Assembly: GCF_943192995.1 (NCBI RefSeq)
Contig: NZ_CALPCP010000007.1
Span: forward strand, 62,001-126,000
Length of the DNA: 64,000 nucleotides
From: Flintibacter muris
GTDB lineage: Bacteria > Bacillota > Clostridia > Oscillospirales > Oscillospiraceae
Direction of reading: 5' to 3'
In this document: one piece after another, positions 24,595 to 32,956 of the stretch
How the letters are laid out: the number at the start of each line of letters is the position of its first letter
Position numbering within the stretch: position 1 is the stretch's first letter
Notes under the pieces: generated by a model
Seen by the model: only the letters and a program-made list of their open reading frames with translations
What the model was told of the DNA's origin: nothing
The model's database searches: none
Made by a program: the position numbers and the translations under genes

Positions 24595-25794
24595 TCAGCG
24601 GCCTTCAGCCGCTACGCTCTCGTAGAGGCTTCCAAAATTATCCGTCTCCATCGAGAACAAATAGCTGGTGGTGGTGTGCTCATCCTCCACAATATGGAAG
24701 CTCAGGGTACCTTCGCCCTTCATGGCGTTCAGCACAGTGTCCACATACTTGTCGTCGATGAACAGGCGGTCGCCGCCGCAGTACACCGTTCCGGAGAGGC
24801 TGGTATCCGTGCCGTCCGCGCCGCGCATGGTGATCGTATACTCGTCCACATAGTTTGTAGAGGAGTTTTTCACCTGATTGCGGCCGTATTCATAGAGGAA
24901 GAAGGCCACCCGCTTCCCCTCTCCCTCAAACTCGTCCACCGCCACCTGAACCAGCAGCTTGGAATTGGTGGTCGCACTGTTGCTGAAGGTGCCTGTAAAG
25001 CTGGTTTCGTTGGTGATATACCACTCCTCGGTGGGCTGCTGGAAGTCATCCACGTAATAGTTCACGCTCCACAGGCCCTTTGTGTCGGCAGCGGAACTGC
25101 TGCTGTCATCGCCGCCGGCGGGAGCCGCCGCACCCGCTGCAGCGCTCAGGGTATAGAACTGGTCCGCCTCAATGGACTCACTTCCGTCGCTGCCCCACAC
25201 GGTGGCGGGAATGGACAGGTCGTCGTTAAAGGCAATGGTAAACTCAGCGGTCTCAAACTGCTCCGCCAGCTTATTGGGGATGTTGATGTACATCACATAG
25301 TCCAGATCGGTGTAGGCGTCAATCTCAAAGTACTTGTCACGGATAAAATTGAAGCGCACATCATAGCCGTCCACCTCGTAGGTGCCGTTCACCAGGGCAG
25401 ACCGGTTAAAGCAGCTGTCAGAGATCGCCCCGGTGGACTTGTTTTCAAAGTGGCCCTTTACCACCACCAGCTTATAGCCGTCCTCCACATACAAAGAGGT
25501 GGAGGAATATTCGCTGGTCTTGTATTGATATTCATCCAGCAGCTCCATAGAGTCAAAGGTCATGGTAAAGTTATCGTTGTCAATGCTGCCGCCAAGCTGA
25601 ACCGGGGTGGCAGTCGGGCCGGGGTCCTGGACCTCCTCCGGCTGGGAAGAAGAAGCGCCGGGGGCGGATTTGCTGGCATCAGGCTCACCGCTGCCGCTGC
25701 TGTTTTGGGGCGTGCCTCCCCCTCCTCCGCAGGCGGCCAGCGCCAGAACCAGCGCGGCCGAAAGAACCAGGGACAGTGTTTTTCTCATTTTCAT
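24595..25794 (-). CDS. lipoprotein with DUF-like extracellular domain
   Basis: 399 residues. A type II signal peptide ends in LALAACGGG, so the Cys near residue 22 is lipidated. A Ser/Pro/Gly-rich linker follows to about residue 65. The rest has two beta-rich parts: about 70-215 resembles DUF4352-like Ig folds of clostridial lipoproteins (FTMTFDSMELLDEY, YKLVVVKGHFENKS), and about 240-399 is not recognised. It is convergent with the zinc-ribbon genes and lies within the same pair of direct repeats, so it may belong to that module. The start follows AGGAGG. Ligand unknown. Confidence 0.65.
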   Translation of the reverse strand: MKMRKTLSLVLSAALVLALAACGGGGGTPQNSSGSGEPDASKSAPGASSSQPEEVQDPGPTATPVQLGGSIDNDNFTMTFDSMELLDEYQYKTSEYSSTSLYVEDGYKLVVVKGHFENKSTGAISDSCFNRSALVNGTYEVDGYDVRFNFIRDKYFEIDAYTDLDYVMYINIPNKLAEQFETAEFTIAFNDDLSIPATVWGSDGSESIEADQFYTLSAAAGAAAPAGGDDSSSSAADTKGLWSVNYYVDDFQQPTEEWYITNETSFTGTFSNSATTNSKLLVQVAVDEFEGEGKRVAFFLYEYGRNQVKNSSTNYVDEYTITMRGADGTDTSLSGTVYCGGDRLFIDDKYVDTVLNAMKGEGTLSFHIVEDEHTTTSYLFSMETDNFGSLYESVAAEGR

Positions 25795-25853
25795 CTCAAC
25801 AACCTCCTAATTTCATACCGGGCTGTGTTGTACAGGTCCGGACCGTGACTATC

Positions 25854-25882
25854 ACTGTAACATTTCCGAACCTGAAAAACAA
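25854..25882 (-). promoter_or_regulatory. promoter of the lipoprotein gene
   Basis: On the minus strand TTGTTT (25882-25877), 17-base spacer, TACAGT (25859-25854). The right direct repeat lies just upstream of the -35. Confidence 0.45.
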
Positions 25883-25886
25883 TTAA

Positions 25887-25911
25887 CTGGCTGCATAGGG
25901 TTGCAAATTTT
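25887..25911 (+). repeat. direct repeat bounding the kinase/zinc-ribbon module (right)
   Basis: CTGGCTGCATAGGGTT, then GC, then AAATTTT; partner of 21245-21269. Confidence 0.7.
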
Positions 25912-25977
25912 CTTGCGCGGGAAACACTGTGCTCAAAACGTCAACCGGCGAAAACAGAAGTCTTTTGACATACTGCA

Positions 25978-26008
25978 CAGCCCCACCGGCAAAGGCCCGG
26001 TGGGGCTG
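25978..26008 (-). terminator. hairpin after the MBL gene
   Basis: CAGCCCCACC pairs with GGTGGGGCTG. The same hairpin, with one or two base changes in the loop, follows the P-type ATPase at 17281. Confidence 0.6.
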
Positions 26009-26034
26009 TTGTGGGATGGGAGTGTGCCGCCGGC

Positions 26035-26796
26035 TTACAGCCAGATGGCCCAGCCGTCATATTGAAAGGTGCCCGCGCCGTGGCGCAGCTTTCCCTCCCG
26101 CTTCAGCTGCCGCAGGGCATCCCGCATCTGGGTGGGGAGTGCAGGAGGGACATCCAGAGAGTGGTGGGCCGGGAGGACCCGCCGGGCGGGCAGGGCGGCC
26201 ACCGCCTCCAGAGAGGCCAGATAGGCATCCGGGTCGGTGGAGGGGTAGTAGGCGAAAAGGGTGTCCAGATAGACCAGGTCGCCGGTGTACAGATCGCCCC
26301 GGGCCTCCTCCCAGAAGCAAAGGTGCCCCGGGGAGTGGCCCGGCGTGTGCAGAACCTGAATGGTCCGCCCGCCCAGGTCCAGCGTCTCCCCGCCCTGGAG
26401 AATCCGGGCGGGGGTCCCCTGGAACATCTCGTAGGTGTTTATATCAAAGTCCTCCGGCGCCTCGCAGCGGTCCAGCACCATCTCTCGGACGGTTTCCGCT
26501 GACAGGGGAAACTCCCCCTGGAGCCAGGGCAGCTCCGCCTGATGGGCGTAGAAGCGGGGGAAGTACTTGTGCCCGCCGATGTGGTCCCAGTGGATGTGGG
26601 TGGCAATGGCGGTAACCGGCTTGTCCGTCAGCTTTCGGACTTCGTTATAAATGTTGCAGATGCCCAGCCCGGTGTCGATAAGCAGGGCGCGGTCTTCGCC
26701 GATGAGAAGGTAGCAGTGGGTCTCCTCCCAGTGACGGTACTCGCTGATGACCCAGGTGTCGGGGGAGAGCTGTTCGGTGGTAAACCAGGGGCGCAT
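26035..26796 (-). CDS. MBL-fold metallo-hydrolase
   Basis: 253 residues from ATG 26796 with AAAGGAG upstream; longer frames run through a repeat and are rejected. The zinc motif HIHWDH lies at residues 67-72 (THIHWDHIGG), with HTPGHSPGHLCF and YTGDLVY as the next metal-binding segments and LPAHHS near the end. This is the glyoxalase-II-like MBL superfamily, which includes thioesterases, lactonases and many uncharacterised hydrolases. The substrate cannot be told. A family A repeat (26814-26885) lies just upstream. Confidence 0.85.
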   Translation of the reverse strand: MRPWFTTEQLSPDTWVISEYRHWEETHCYLLIGEDRALLIDTGLGICNIYNEVRKLTDKPVTAIATHIHWDHIGGHKYFPRFYAHQAELPWLQGEFPLSAETVREMVLDRCEAPEDFDINTYEMFQGTPARILQGGETLDLGGRTIQVLHTPGHSPGHLCFWEEARGDLYTGDLVYLDTLFAYYPSTDPDAYLASLEAVAALPARRVLPAHHSLDVPPALPTQMRDALRQLKREGKLRHGAGTFQYDGWAIWL

Positions 26797-26813
26797 AGAG
26801 AACTCCTTTCTGA

Positions 26814-26885
26814 TGCAGGGGCGGCCTGCGGCCGCCTGTTGGGGGACAGTTTCACAAAAAACGGGCGGCCACAGGCCACCCCTAA
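26814..26885. repeat. family A GC-rich inverted-repeat element (copy 3)
   Basis: Arms GGGGCGGCCTGCGGCCGCC and GGGCGGCCACAGGCCACCCC; ends just 5' of the MBL ribosome-binding site. Confidence 0.8.
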
Positions 26886-26914
26886 ATGGATTTTCTTTTG
26901 CGGCGGAAGGCAAA

Positions 26915-27403
26915 TTACGCCTTCCGCCAGAGCCAAATCACGCCTTCCACCGCCAATACGGCCAGACACGCGCCGGCTATCATCAGATACTGCTGCCGCT
27001 TTTGCTCCGCGTAGCGCTGTGGAGTGAGCTCCGGGGACACAGTGATGTAGCTGTTCTCCTCCGGGATCGAGAGAACCCGCCGCTCCACCCGTTCCCGGCT
27101 GCGGACAGCCTCTTTTCCCTCCGTCTCGAAAGTGTCCCGCTCCCAGCGCCAGCCGCCGGGGGCCCTGTAGACCACCACGTAGACGTACCGGCTGGCATAC
27201 CTGTGGTATTTCGGCTGCCAGGCCCCCTGACGGGTGGTGGAGTAGCCGCTGGAGGCGGTAAAGGTGTGGACGCCCTCGTCCACATAGGCCGCCGCCGGGG
27301 GCATCTCCAGGCAGGCTTTTATAGCGGCGGCGGCAAACAGGAGCATAGCGGCGGCCAAAAAGGGCGCGGCGCCCAGAAGGGCCGCCTTTAAAAACCTCTT
27401 CAC
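26915..27403 (-). CDS. hypothetical two-helix membrane protein
   Basis: 162 residues with a hydrophobic N-terminal helix (about 7-30) and a C-terminal one (about 140-158, LMIAGACLAVLAVEGVIWLW). The loop between them, about 110 residues, is rich in Tyr, Arg and Ser and would face outward. The ATG overlaps the stop of the FAD-dependent dehydrogenase gene by four bases (ATGA), so the two are translationally coupled. I recognise no family. Confidence 0.6.
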   Translation of the reverse strand: MKRFLKAALLGAAPFLAAAMLLFAAAAIKACLEMPPAAAYVDEGVHTFTASSGYSTTRQGAWQPKYHRYASRYVYVVVYRAPGGWRWERDTFETEGKEAVRSRERVERRVLSIPEENSYITVSPELTPQRYAEQKRQQYLMIAGACLAVLAVEGVIWLWRKA

Positions 27404-28794
27404 TGTTCCAGCCGCTTACAGACCGCCCGGGCCGCCTGGACGCCGGAGGCCCCCGCCTGGGCCAGCCCTCTGGTGACCCCCGCGCCATCGCCGGCGGCAA
27501 AGAAGTTGGGCAGGGCGGTCTCCAGCTCGGGGGTGAGCTGGAGGCGGGCGGAGTAGAACTTCACCTCCGCACCGTAGAGCAGGGTGTCGTAATTGGCGGT
27601 GCCGGGGGCAATCTTGTCCAGCTGGTAGATCATCTCGATCAGGTCGTCCAGCTGGCGCTTGGGCAGGGTGAGGGACAAATCTCCGGGAACGGCGGCGGTG
27701 AGGGTAGGCCGGACGGTGGACTTGCCCATGCGGTGCTCGTTGGTGCGCCGTCCCCCCACCAGGTCGCCGAAGCGCTGGACCAGCACCCCGCCGGCCAGCA
27801 TGTTGGACAGAGAGGCCACGTGCTTGCCGTAGCGGTAGGGCTCATTAAAGGGCTTGGTAAAGCGGTTGGACACCAGCAGGGCGAAGTTGGTGTTTTCAGA
27901 GCGAAGGGCGGGGTCGGCGTAGGAGTGGCCGTTTACTGTGTTGATGCCCTCCACGTTTTCCGCCACCACATGGCCGTAGGGGTTCATGCAGAAGGTGCGC
28001 ACACTGTCGCCATACCGCTTGGTGCGGTAAACCAGCTTGGACTCATATACCACATCCGTGATATGCTCAAAGACCACGGCGGGCAGCTCCACCCGCACGC
28101 CAATATCCACCTGGTTGTTCAGCAGCTCCAGCCCCAGGTCCTTGCACTGGTTGGAGAACCACTCCGCCCCGGAGCGCCCGGGCGCGGCGATCAGGTACTT
28201 GCAGGCTACCTCGCCCCCCTTGGCCAGAATCAGCCGGTAGCTCTCCTCCGTCTTCTCAATGGAGGCCACCTCTGTATTAAAGGCAAATTCCAGCTTGTTC
28301 ATCAGGCCCTCGTAGATGTTGGTGAGGATGCGCAGGTTGTTTTCGGTGCCCAGGTGCTTGCACCGGGCCTGAAGCAGGTGGAGGTCATAGGCCAGGGCCT
28401 GCCGGGCTAGCTTTCTGGCCGCGTCGCTCTCGGTGGAGAAGACCTCGGTGGTGGCCCCGTGGGCCACATTGATGGAGTCCACATAGTCGATCAGCTCCAT
28501 CACGCGGCCCGGCTCCATAAAGTCGGTGAGCCAGCCGCCGAACTGGGTGGTAAAGTTGAATTTCCCGTCGGAAAAGGCTCCCGCTCCGCCAAAGCCGCAC
28601 ATGGTGTGGCACACGGGACAGCGGATGCACTCCTTTACCTTGCCCGCCACAATGGGGCAGCTGCGGTGGTAGATGTCCGCGCCCTGATCCAAGGCCAGCA
28701 CCTTCAGCTCAGGGTGGAGATGGGCCAGCTCATAGGCGGCAAAGATACCCGCCTCGCCGCAGCCCAGGATGACAACGTCGTATCTGGCGTTCAT
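27400..28794 (-). CDS. FAD-dependent dehydrogenase (COG2509-like)
   Basis: 464 residues. The N-terminus DVVILGCGEAGIFAAYELAH is a Rossmann dinucleotide loop (GxGxxG variant). CIRCPVCHTMCGFGGAGAFS places four Cys just before the second glycine-rich stretch, as in the family of uncharacterised FAD-dependent dehydrogenases. The C-terminal LPNFFAAGDGAGVTRGLAQA is the second FAD motif. Electron donor and substrate are unknown. The start has GAAAGGAGT upstream. It overlaps the downstream membrane-protein gene by four bases. Confidence 0.8.
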   Translation of the reverse strand: MNARYDVVILGCGEAGIFAAYELAHLHPELKVLALDQGADIYHRSCPIVAGKVKECIRCPVCHTMCGFGGAGAFSDGKFNFTTQFGGWLTDFMEPGRVMELIDYVDSINVAHGATTEVFSTESDAARKLARQALAYDLHLLQARCKHLGTENNLRILTNIYEGLMNKLEFAFNTEVASIEKTEESYRLILAKGGEVACKYLIAAPGRSGAEWFSNQCKDLGLELLNNQVDIGVRVELPAVVFEHITDVVYESKLVYRTKRYGDSVRTFCMNPYGHVVAENVEGINTVNGHSYADPALRSENTNFALLVSNRFTKPFNEPYRYGKHVASLSNMLAGGVLVQRFGDLVGGRRTNEHRMGKSTVRPTLTAAVPGDLSLTLPKRQLDDLIEMIYQLDKIAPGTANYDTLLYGAEVKFYSARLQLTPELETALPNFFAAGDGAGVTRGLAQAGASGVQAARAVCKRLEQ

Positions 28795-28900
28795 AGTGGT
28801 ACTCCTTTCTGTTGTGGGGGTTGCCTTGATGATACGCAGGGGCCGCCCCTGCGGCGCTTGTCATTGATCTGAGTATATCACAGCTTTGGGCAAAATACAA

Positions 28901-28925
28901 CGGCCCGCCGGAACATGGCGGGCCG
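28901..28925. terminator. hairpin terminator
   Basis: CGGCCCGCC pairs with GGCGGGCCG in the gap between the zinc-ribbon membrane gene and the FAD dehydrogenase. Confidence 0.6.
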
Positions 28926-28940
28926 AAAGAGGCGGAACAC

Positions 28941-29336
28941 TCAGCTCTTTTCCTGAAAATTTGCGCCGCAGCTGCGGCAGGTGACGGTAATCTTGCCCCG
29001 GCCCCGGGGGACCCGGAGCTGCTGGCCGCAGCTGGGGCATTTGAAATAGACATGCTCCTTGTCCCGGTGGATGGTGCGGCGCAGCCGCAGCCAGCTGAGG
29101 ACGGGGCCGGCCGCCCGCATGAATCTGGCGTTCTCCATCCTCCTGCGCTCCATATTGCGGGACAGCAGGCGAAACAGGGTGAGGGCCAGAAGGACAAAGC
29201 TGACAAAGTACAGCATATCCCATCTGGTGAACATAAACACCAGATAGAGCAGCAGATAGAGGCCTATCAGGAACAGGTTCAGCTGGTCGTTCCCATAGCG
29301 GCCATACATAAATCGCTGGATCGCGTTGCGGATCAT
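28941..29336 (-). CDS. zinc-ribbon membrane protein
   Basis: 131 residues from ATG 29336 (AAGGAGG upstream). Two membrane helices lie at about 19-60 (LFLIGLYLLLYLVFMF and YFVSFVLLALTLFRLL). A basic linker follows, then a C-terminal zinc ribbon: FKCPSCGQQLRVPRGRGKIT followed by VTCRSCGANF. Members of this kind are common in Oscillospiraceae and without known role; the ribbon would lie in the cytoplasm. Confidence 0.75.
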   Translation of the reverse strand: MIRNAIQRFMYGRYGNDQLNLFLIGLYLLLYLVFMFTRWDMLYFVSFVLLALTLFRLLSRNMERRRMENARFMRAAGPVLSWLRLRRTIHRDKEHVYFKCPSCGQQLRVPRGRGKITVTCRSCGANFQEKS

Positions 29337-29486
29337 AGAGCGCCTCCTTGGCAAAATAAGGGACGGCAGGCGAACCGCCTGCCAATATACCTTACTATGA
29401 TAAACCCTCTAAAATGTTCCGTCAAGGTGCTATTCGTAAACAAAATGTAAATTTCATCGGCATTTTCCCTGAATTTTATGAAACGC

Positions 29487-29515
29487 TTGCGGCACGGCGA
29501 AAAATAGTCTATACT
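29487..29515 (+). promoter_or_regulatory. promoter of the dCMP deaminase gene
   Basis: TTGCGG (29487-29492), 17-base spacer, TATACT (29510-29515). Confidence 0.55.
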
Positions 29516-29548
29516 GTCGGTAGACAGAAACTACATGGAGGTACGCCC

Positions 29549-30034
29549 ATGGAACGCATTGACAAGGAAAATTACTACCTGGATATCGCCGCCACGGTAC
29601 TGGAGCGCTCCACCTGCATGCGCCGGTTCTACGGGGCCATTATCGTCCAGCACGACGAGATTGTCTCCACCGGCTATAACGGCGCGCCCCGGGGGCGGAA
29701 AAATTGCCTGGATCTGGGCTACTGCACCCGTGAGGCTATGAAGATCCCCTCAGGGGAGCGGTATGAACTGTGCCGCTCTGTCCACGCCGAGGCCAACGCC
29801 ATCATCTCCGCCGCCCGCAGCGAGGTACTGGGCGCCACCCTCTACATGGTCTGCAAGGACCCCAAAACCAAACAGCTGATCCCCCACTCCACCTCCTGCT
29901 CCATGTGCCGCCGCCTTATCATCAACGCCGGCATCAGGCGGGTGGTCATCCGCGACACCGACACCCGGTACCGCGTGGTGGACGTGGTGAAGGACTGGGT
30001 GGAACAGGACGACTCCCTGCCCCGGCAGGTATGA
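29549..30034 (+). CDS. deoxycytidylate deaminase (ComEB family)
   Basis: 161 residues from ATG 29549 after ATGGAGGTAC. Zinc-dependent deaminase: H79-A-E81 supplies the zinc ligand and general acid/base, and C117/C120 in SCSMC complete the site. The N-terminus (YYLDIAATVLERSTCMRRFY, GAIIVQHDEIVSTGYNGAPR) is that of dCMP deaminases, which supply dUMP for thymidylate synthesis. In some Clostridia the gene is annotated comEB, although a link to competence is not shown. No operon partner is apparent. Confidence 0.9.
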   Translation: MERIDKENYYLDIAATVLERSTCMRRFYGAIIVQHDEIVSTGYNGAPRGRKNCLDLGYCTREAMKIPSGERYELCRSVHAEANAIISAARSEVLGATLYMVCKDPKTKQLIPHSTSCSMCRRLIINAGIRRVVIRDTDTRYRVVDVVKDWVEQDDSLPRQV

Positions 30035-30166
30035 CACCAATGTGACGGCTCTGGGTTGAAACAGGGGCGTTTCCCTTGCCTTTTCCCAACCTTTTCACCG
30101 TTCAACCTGGGGTTGATTGCAAAATCCGCACAGCCCGGGTATGATAGGGGGTGAGGAGGCGATGGA

Positions 30167-31102
30167 ATGGACGCCGTAAAAACGGGGGCGCTGATTGCCC
30201 AGGCTCGGAAGGAGCGGGGATTCACCCAGCGGGAGCTGGCGGAGAGGGTCTATGTGTCGGTCCAGGCGGTAAGCAAGTGGGAGCTGGGCAAAAATTTCCC
30301 CGACCTGACCTTGATGGAGCCTCTGGCGGAGGAGCTGGGTCTCACCATCTCCGAACTGCTGGCCGGGGAGCGGGAGGAGGAGCCCCGAGACGAGCTGGTC
30401 CGGGACACCCTGCGCCTGGGGCTGGCCCAGCTGGGTCCGAAAATCAAACGTTGGAAGTGGCTGTTTATAATCGCGGCCGCCCTGCTGGCGGCTGTTCTGG
30501 CCGGTCTGAGCTATATTTGGGTCCGGGACAACACGGAATGGATCCCCCAGCGAGAGACAGTGGCGGTGCATCTGGATACCTCCCGTCAAGAACAGCAGAT
30601 CGCCAATGCGCTTGGAGCGGGGAGCAACAGCATCTATCTGTATGAGGTTATCTTGGCTGACGACATTACCAGCTGCACGATCCAGGCCGAGCTATGGACT
30701 CACAGCGGTATGGAGCAGAGCTGGCAGCTGTGTTATGGCAGCTCCAACGACCGGAAGATGTTTGGTCCCCGCCGGCAGTTTCTGGTACTCAATATGGACC
30801 TTCACAGCGCGGAATGGTCGGAGGAGGAGCAGCGCTGGACACAGGTGTGGTTTGATTCCGGGGTCAACTTCGCGGGGTTCAGCTATACAGGAACGCTGGA
30901 TACCATCACGAACCCCTATGTCAGCGGCGGCGCGTGCTGGGCTCCCCTGAGAGACAAGGGGGTCGTAGACCGGGAGGAGGGTCTGGTCCTGCTGACCATT
31001 TCCATCGGCGGCCCGAACGGCGGAACCTATTCCCCAGGCAAAGAACTCCCGCCGGAGCGGGAGGAAAATGTCTATCTGGTGGTGCGAATGTACTGTGAAT
31101 AG
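30167..31102 (+). CDS. XRE-family regulator with membrane and outer domain
   Basis: 311 residues. A helix-turn-helix of Cro/CI type is at about 8-62 (LIAQARKERGFTQRELAERV, YVSVQAVSKWELGKNFPDLT). A membrane helix lies at about 103-123. The remaining 185 residues would be outside the cell and resemble no family I know. This layout, cytoplasmic DNA-binding head and outer sensing tail, is frequent in Clostridia. ATG 30167 has GGAGGCG upstream. Target genes are unknown; downstream lies a convergent carboxypeptidase gene. Confidence 0.75.
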   Translation: MDAVKTGALIAQARKERGFTQRELAERVYVSVQAVSKWELGKNFPDLTLMEPLAEELGLTISELLAGEREEEPRDELVRDTLRLGLAQLGPKIKRWKWLFIIAAALLAAVLAGLSYIWVRDNTEWIPQRETVAVHLDTSRQEQQIANALGAGSNSIYLYEVILADDITSCTIQAELWTHSGMEQSWQLCYGSSNDRKMFGPRRQFLVLNMDLHSAEWSEEEQRWTQVWFDSGVNFAGFSYTGTLDTITNPYVSGGACWAPLRDKGVVDREEGLVLLTISIGGPNGGTYSPGKELPPEREENVYLVVRMYCE

Positions 31103-31110
31103 ACGCAAGC

Positions 31111-31136
31111 GGCCCCCGGCGCATTGCCGGGGGCCG
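31111..31136. terminator. bidirectional terminator
   Basis: GGCCCCCGGC pairs with GCCGGGGGCC around GCATT; it separates convergent genes. Confidence 0.85.
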
Positions 31137-31147
31137 TTCCATGTTGT

Positions 31148-32194
31148 TCAGTTTGGCTGGAGGGCCAGGTACTCCTCGTAGGCAAGGCCCTGTTCCATAA
31201 TGGCCTTGGCAGTCTCCACCCCCACATAGCGGTAGTGCCAGGGCTCAAAGCGGTAGCCGGTAATGGCCTCCTTCCCCAAGTCGTAGCGGAGGATAAAGCC
31301 GTATTCAGCGCAGTGCTCCTTCAGCCAGGCGAAGGCAGGGGTGTTCTCAAAGTGGGCCTTGGTGCTGGCCACATTGATGTCCAGGGCCAGGCCGGTCTGG
31401 TGCTCTGAGTGGCCGGGCCGGGCAGAGAAGGTGTCCACCGCAGCCTGCTTATACAGCTTGAGATAGCGGCCATAGGTGCTCCGCTGTGTCTTGTAGGACC
31501 GGTAGGCAGATACGCTGCGCAGTGAGATGCCGTCCGCCTTGGCAGCGTCAGCCATGGTCCGGAAGGCCTGAGCCGCCTCCGGGCGCAGGGAGCCGGCGCC
31601 GTAGCTCTTGCCCAAGGCCTCCAGCTCAGGGATATAGCCTGCGGGCAGGGTGTAGTGCTTGTTCACCAGCACCGCCAGGCTGGCCGGGTCGGCCACCTCC
31701 CATATCAGGCTGTAAAAGGCCTGGTCCATGTCCATGTTCACCTGAAAAACGGCGGTCTCTTCGCTGTCCTCCGGGTGTTCCCCCAGCCAGGCTTGGTAGC
31801 GGTCTAGCCGGTCGGGGCGGGCGTTGGCCATGCCCAGCCAGGTCAGCTCAAATTTGCTCAGCTCCCCCTGCTCCAGCCGCTGGAACAGGTCCTTGTCCGC
31901 CCCCATGCGGGCGCACAGGACCTCCCGCTGCTGTCCGGTTACCCCTTGCCGGGCCAGCAGGGCGGCCGCCCGTCTTTGCCGGGCCTCCACCTGAGCGGTA
32001 TCCTCCTCCTCCTGGACGGAGGACGCCGGGGCCTGCGCCGGCCTGACCGGCGTCTCCTGGCCCGCCTTGAGCCCGGAGTCCGGCGTGACAGCCCCCTCCG
32101 ACTGTCCCGCAGCCCCTGTTGTGGCCAATGTCACCAGACAGATTCCCGCCGCCAGCAGCAGCGTTAATCCCCGCCGAATGTTAAACTTGTGCAT
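31148..32194 (-). CDS. M15 family D-alanyl-D-alanine carboxypeptidase
   Basis: 348 residues. A signal peptide or membrane anchor covers about 8-30 (LTLLLAAGICLVTLATTGAA), followed by a variable helical domain and a C-terminal VanY-type M15B peptidase domain from about 215. The zinc motif SxHxxGxAxD appears as SEHQTGLALD, and the third ligand is in EPWHYRYVG. It would trim the terminal D-Ala from peptidoglycan stem peptides on the outer face. No vancomycin-resistance genes are near, so a housekeeping wall role is likely. Confidence 0.88.
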   Translation of the reverse strand: MHKFNIRRGLTLLLAAGICLVTLATTGAAGQSEGAVTPDSGLKAGQETPVRPAQAPASSVQEEEDTAQVEARQRRAAALLARQGVTGQQREVLCARMGADKDLFQRLEQGELSKFELTWLGMANARPDRLDRYQAWLGEHPEDSEETAVFQVNMDMDQAFYSLIWEVADPASLAVLVNKHYTLPAGYIPELEALGKSYGAGSLRPEAAQAFRTMADAAKADGISLRSVSAYRSYKTQRSTYGRYLKLYKQAAVDTFSARPGHSEHQTGLALDINVASTKAHFENTPAFAWLKEHCAEYGFILRYDLGKEAITGYRFEPWHYRYVGVETAKAIMEQGLAYEEYLALQPN

Positions 32195-32248
32195 CGCTAT
32201 GGTCCTTTCTTATGTAAGCGTTCAATGGATTGATCTGTTTTCCGGAGG

Positions 32249-32956
32249 TCAGCCGCTGTCCAGACCGTCAAAAAAGGCGGAATCCTCCCCTCTGCACACC
32301 CCCAGAAACCAGGTGAAGAGGGAGGCCGCGTCCACCGTGTCCAGCCTCCGCCGTCCAAAGGACATCCGCTCTGGGTGGAACTGGACCCCCAGCACGGGGC
32401 AGCCCGGGAAATCGACGGCCTCCGCAAAGCCGCTCTCCGCCCAGGCCACGGCCCGAAGGCCCTGGCCCAGCGCGTCCACCGCCTGATGGTGGGCGCTGTT
32501 GACCGAAAACACGGAACCGTAGAGCCTGTGGAGCAGGGAGCCCTCCAGGGCGCGCACCGTGTGGACCCGGTCCCCCTTGCCGCCGCCGTGAAAGGGCACC
32601 GCCTGGGCCGGGAGGTCCTGGATCAGGGTGCCCCCCAGGGCCACGTTAATCAGCTGCATCCCCCGGCAGATGCCCAAAATGGGCCTGCCTGCCTCAAAGA
32701 AGGCCCGGAACAGCTCCAGTTCCGCCCGGTCCCGGTTCCGGTCCGGAGGCTGGGAGCCCCGGTCCTCCTGGCCGTACAGGGCGCTTTCTATATCGCCGCC
32801 GCCGCACAGCAGCAGGCCGCCGCAGCGCAGGTCGGGGGCTGGACAGTAACCGGCCACAGGCTCGCACCCCGCCCCCCGGAGGGCGGCGCAGTAGTTGTCC
32901 ATATAGCCCGCCTCTCCGGATACCTGTATGTTCAGCTTGTCCATATCACTGCCCAT
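32249..32956 (-). CDS. class I glutamine amidotransferase-like hydrolase (PuuD-like)
   Basis: 235 residues from 32956 (overlapping the upstream gene by 11 bases) or 231 from ATG 32944; both starts are possible. The nucleophile Cys is in LGICRGMQLINVALGG, and the catalytic His/Glu are in GVQFHPERM. SAHHQAVDALG matches the gamma-glutamyl-gamma-aminobutyrate hydrolase subfamily. These hydrolyse gamma-glutamyl amides. No polyamine or GABA genes are near, so the substrate is uncertain. It is probably co-transcribed with the cytidylate-kinase-like gene. Confidence 0.85.
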   Translation of the reverse strand: MGSDMDKLNIQVSGEAGYMDNYCAALRGAGCEPVAGYCPAPDLRCGGLLLCGGGDIESALYGQEDRGSQPPDRNRDRAELELFRAFFEAGRPILGICRGMQLINVALGGTLIQDLPAQAVPFHGGGKGDRVHTVRALEGSLLHRLYGSVFSVNSAHHQAVDALGQGLRAVAWAESGFAEAVDFPGCPVLGVQFHPERMSFGRRRLDTVDAASLFTWFLGVCRGEDSAFFDGLDSG

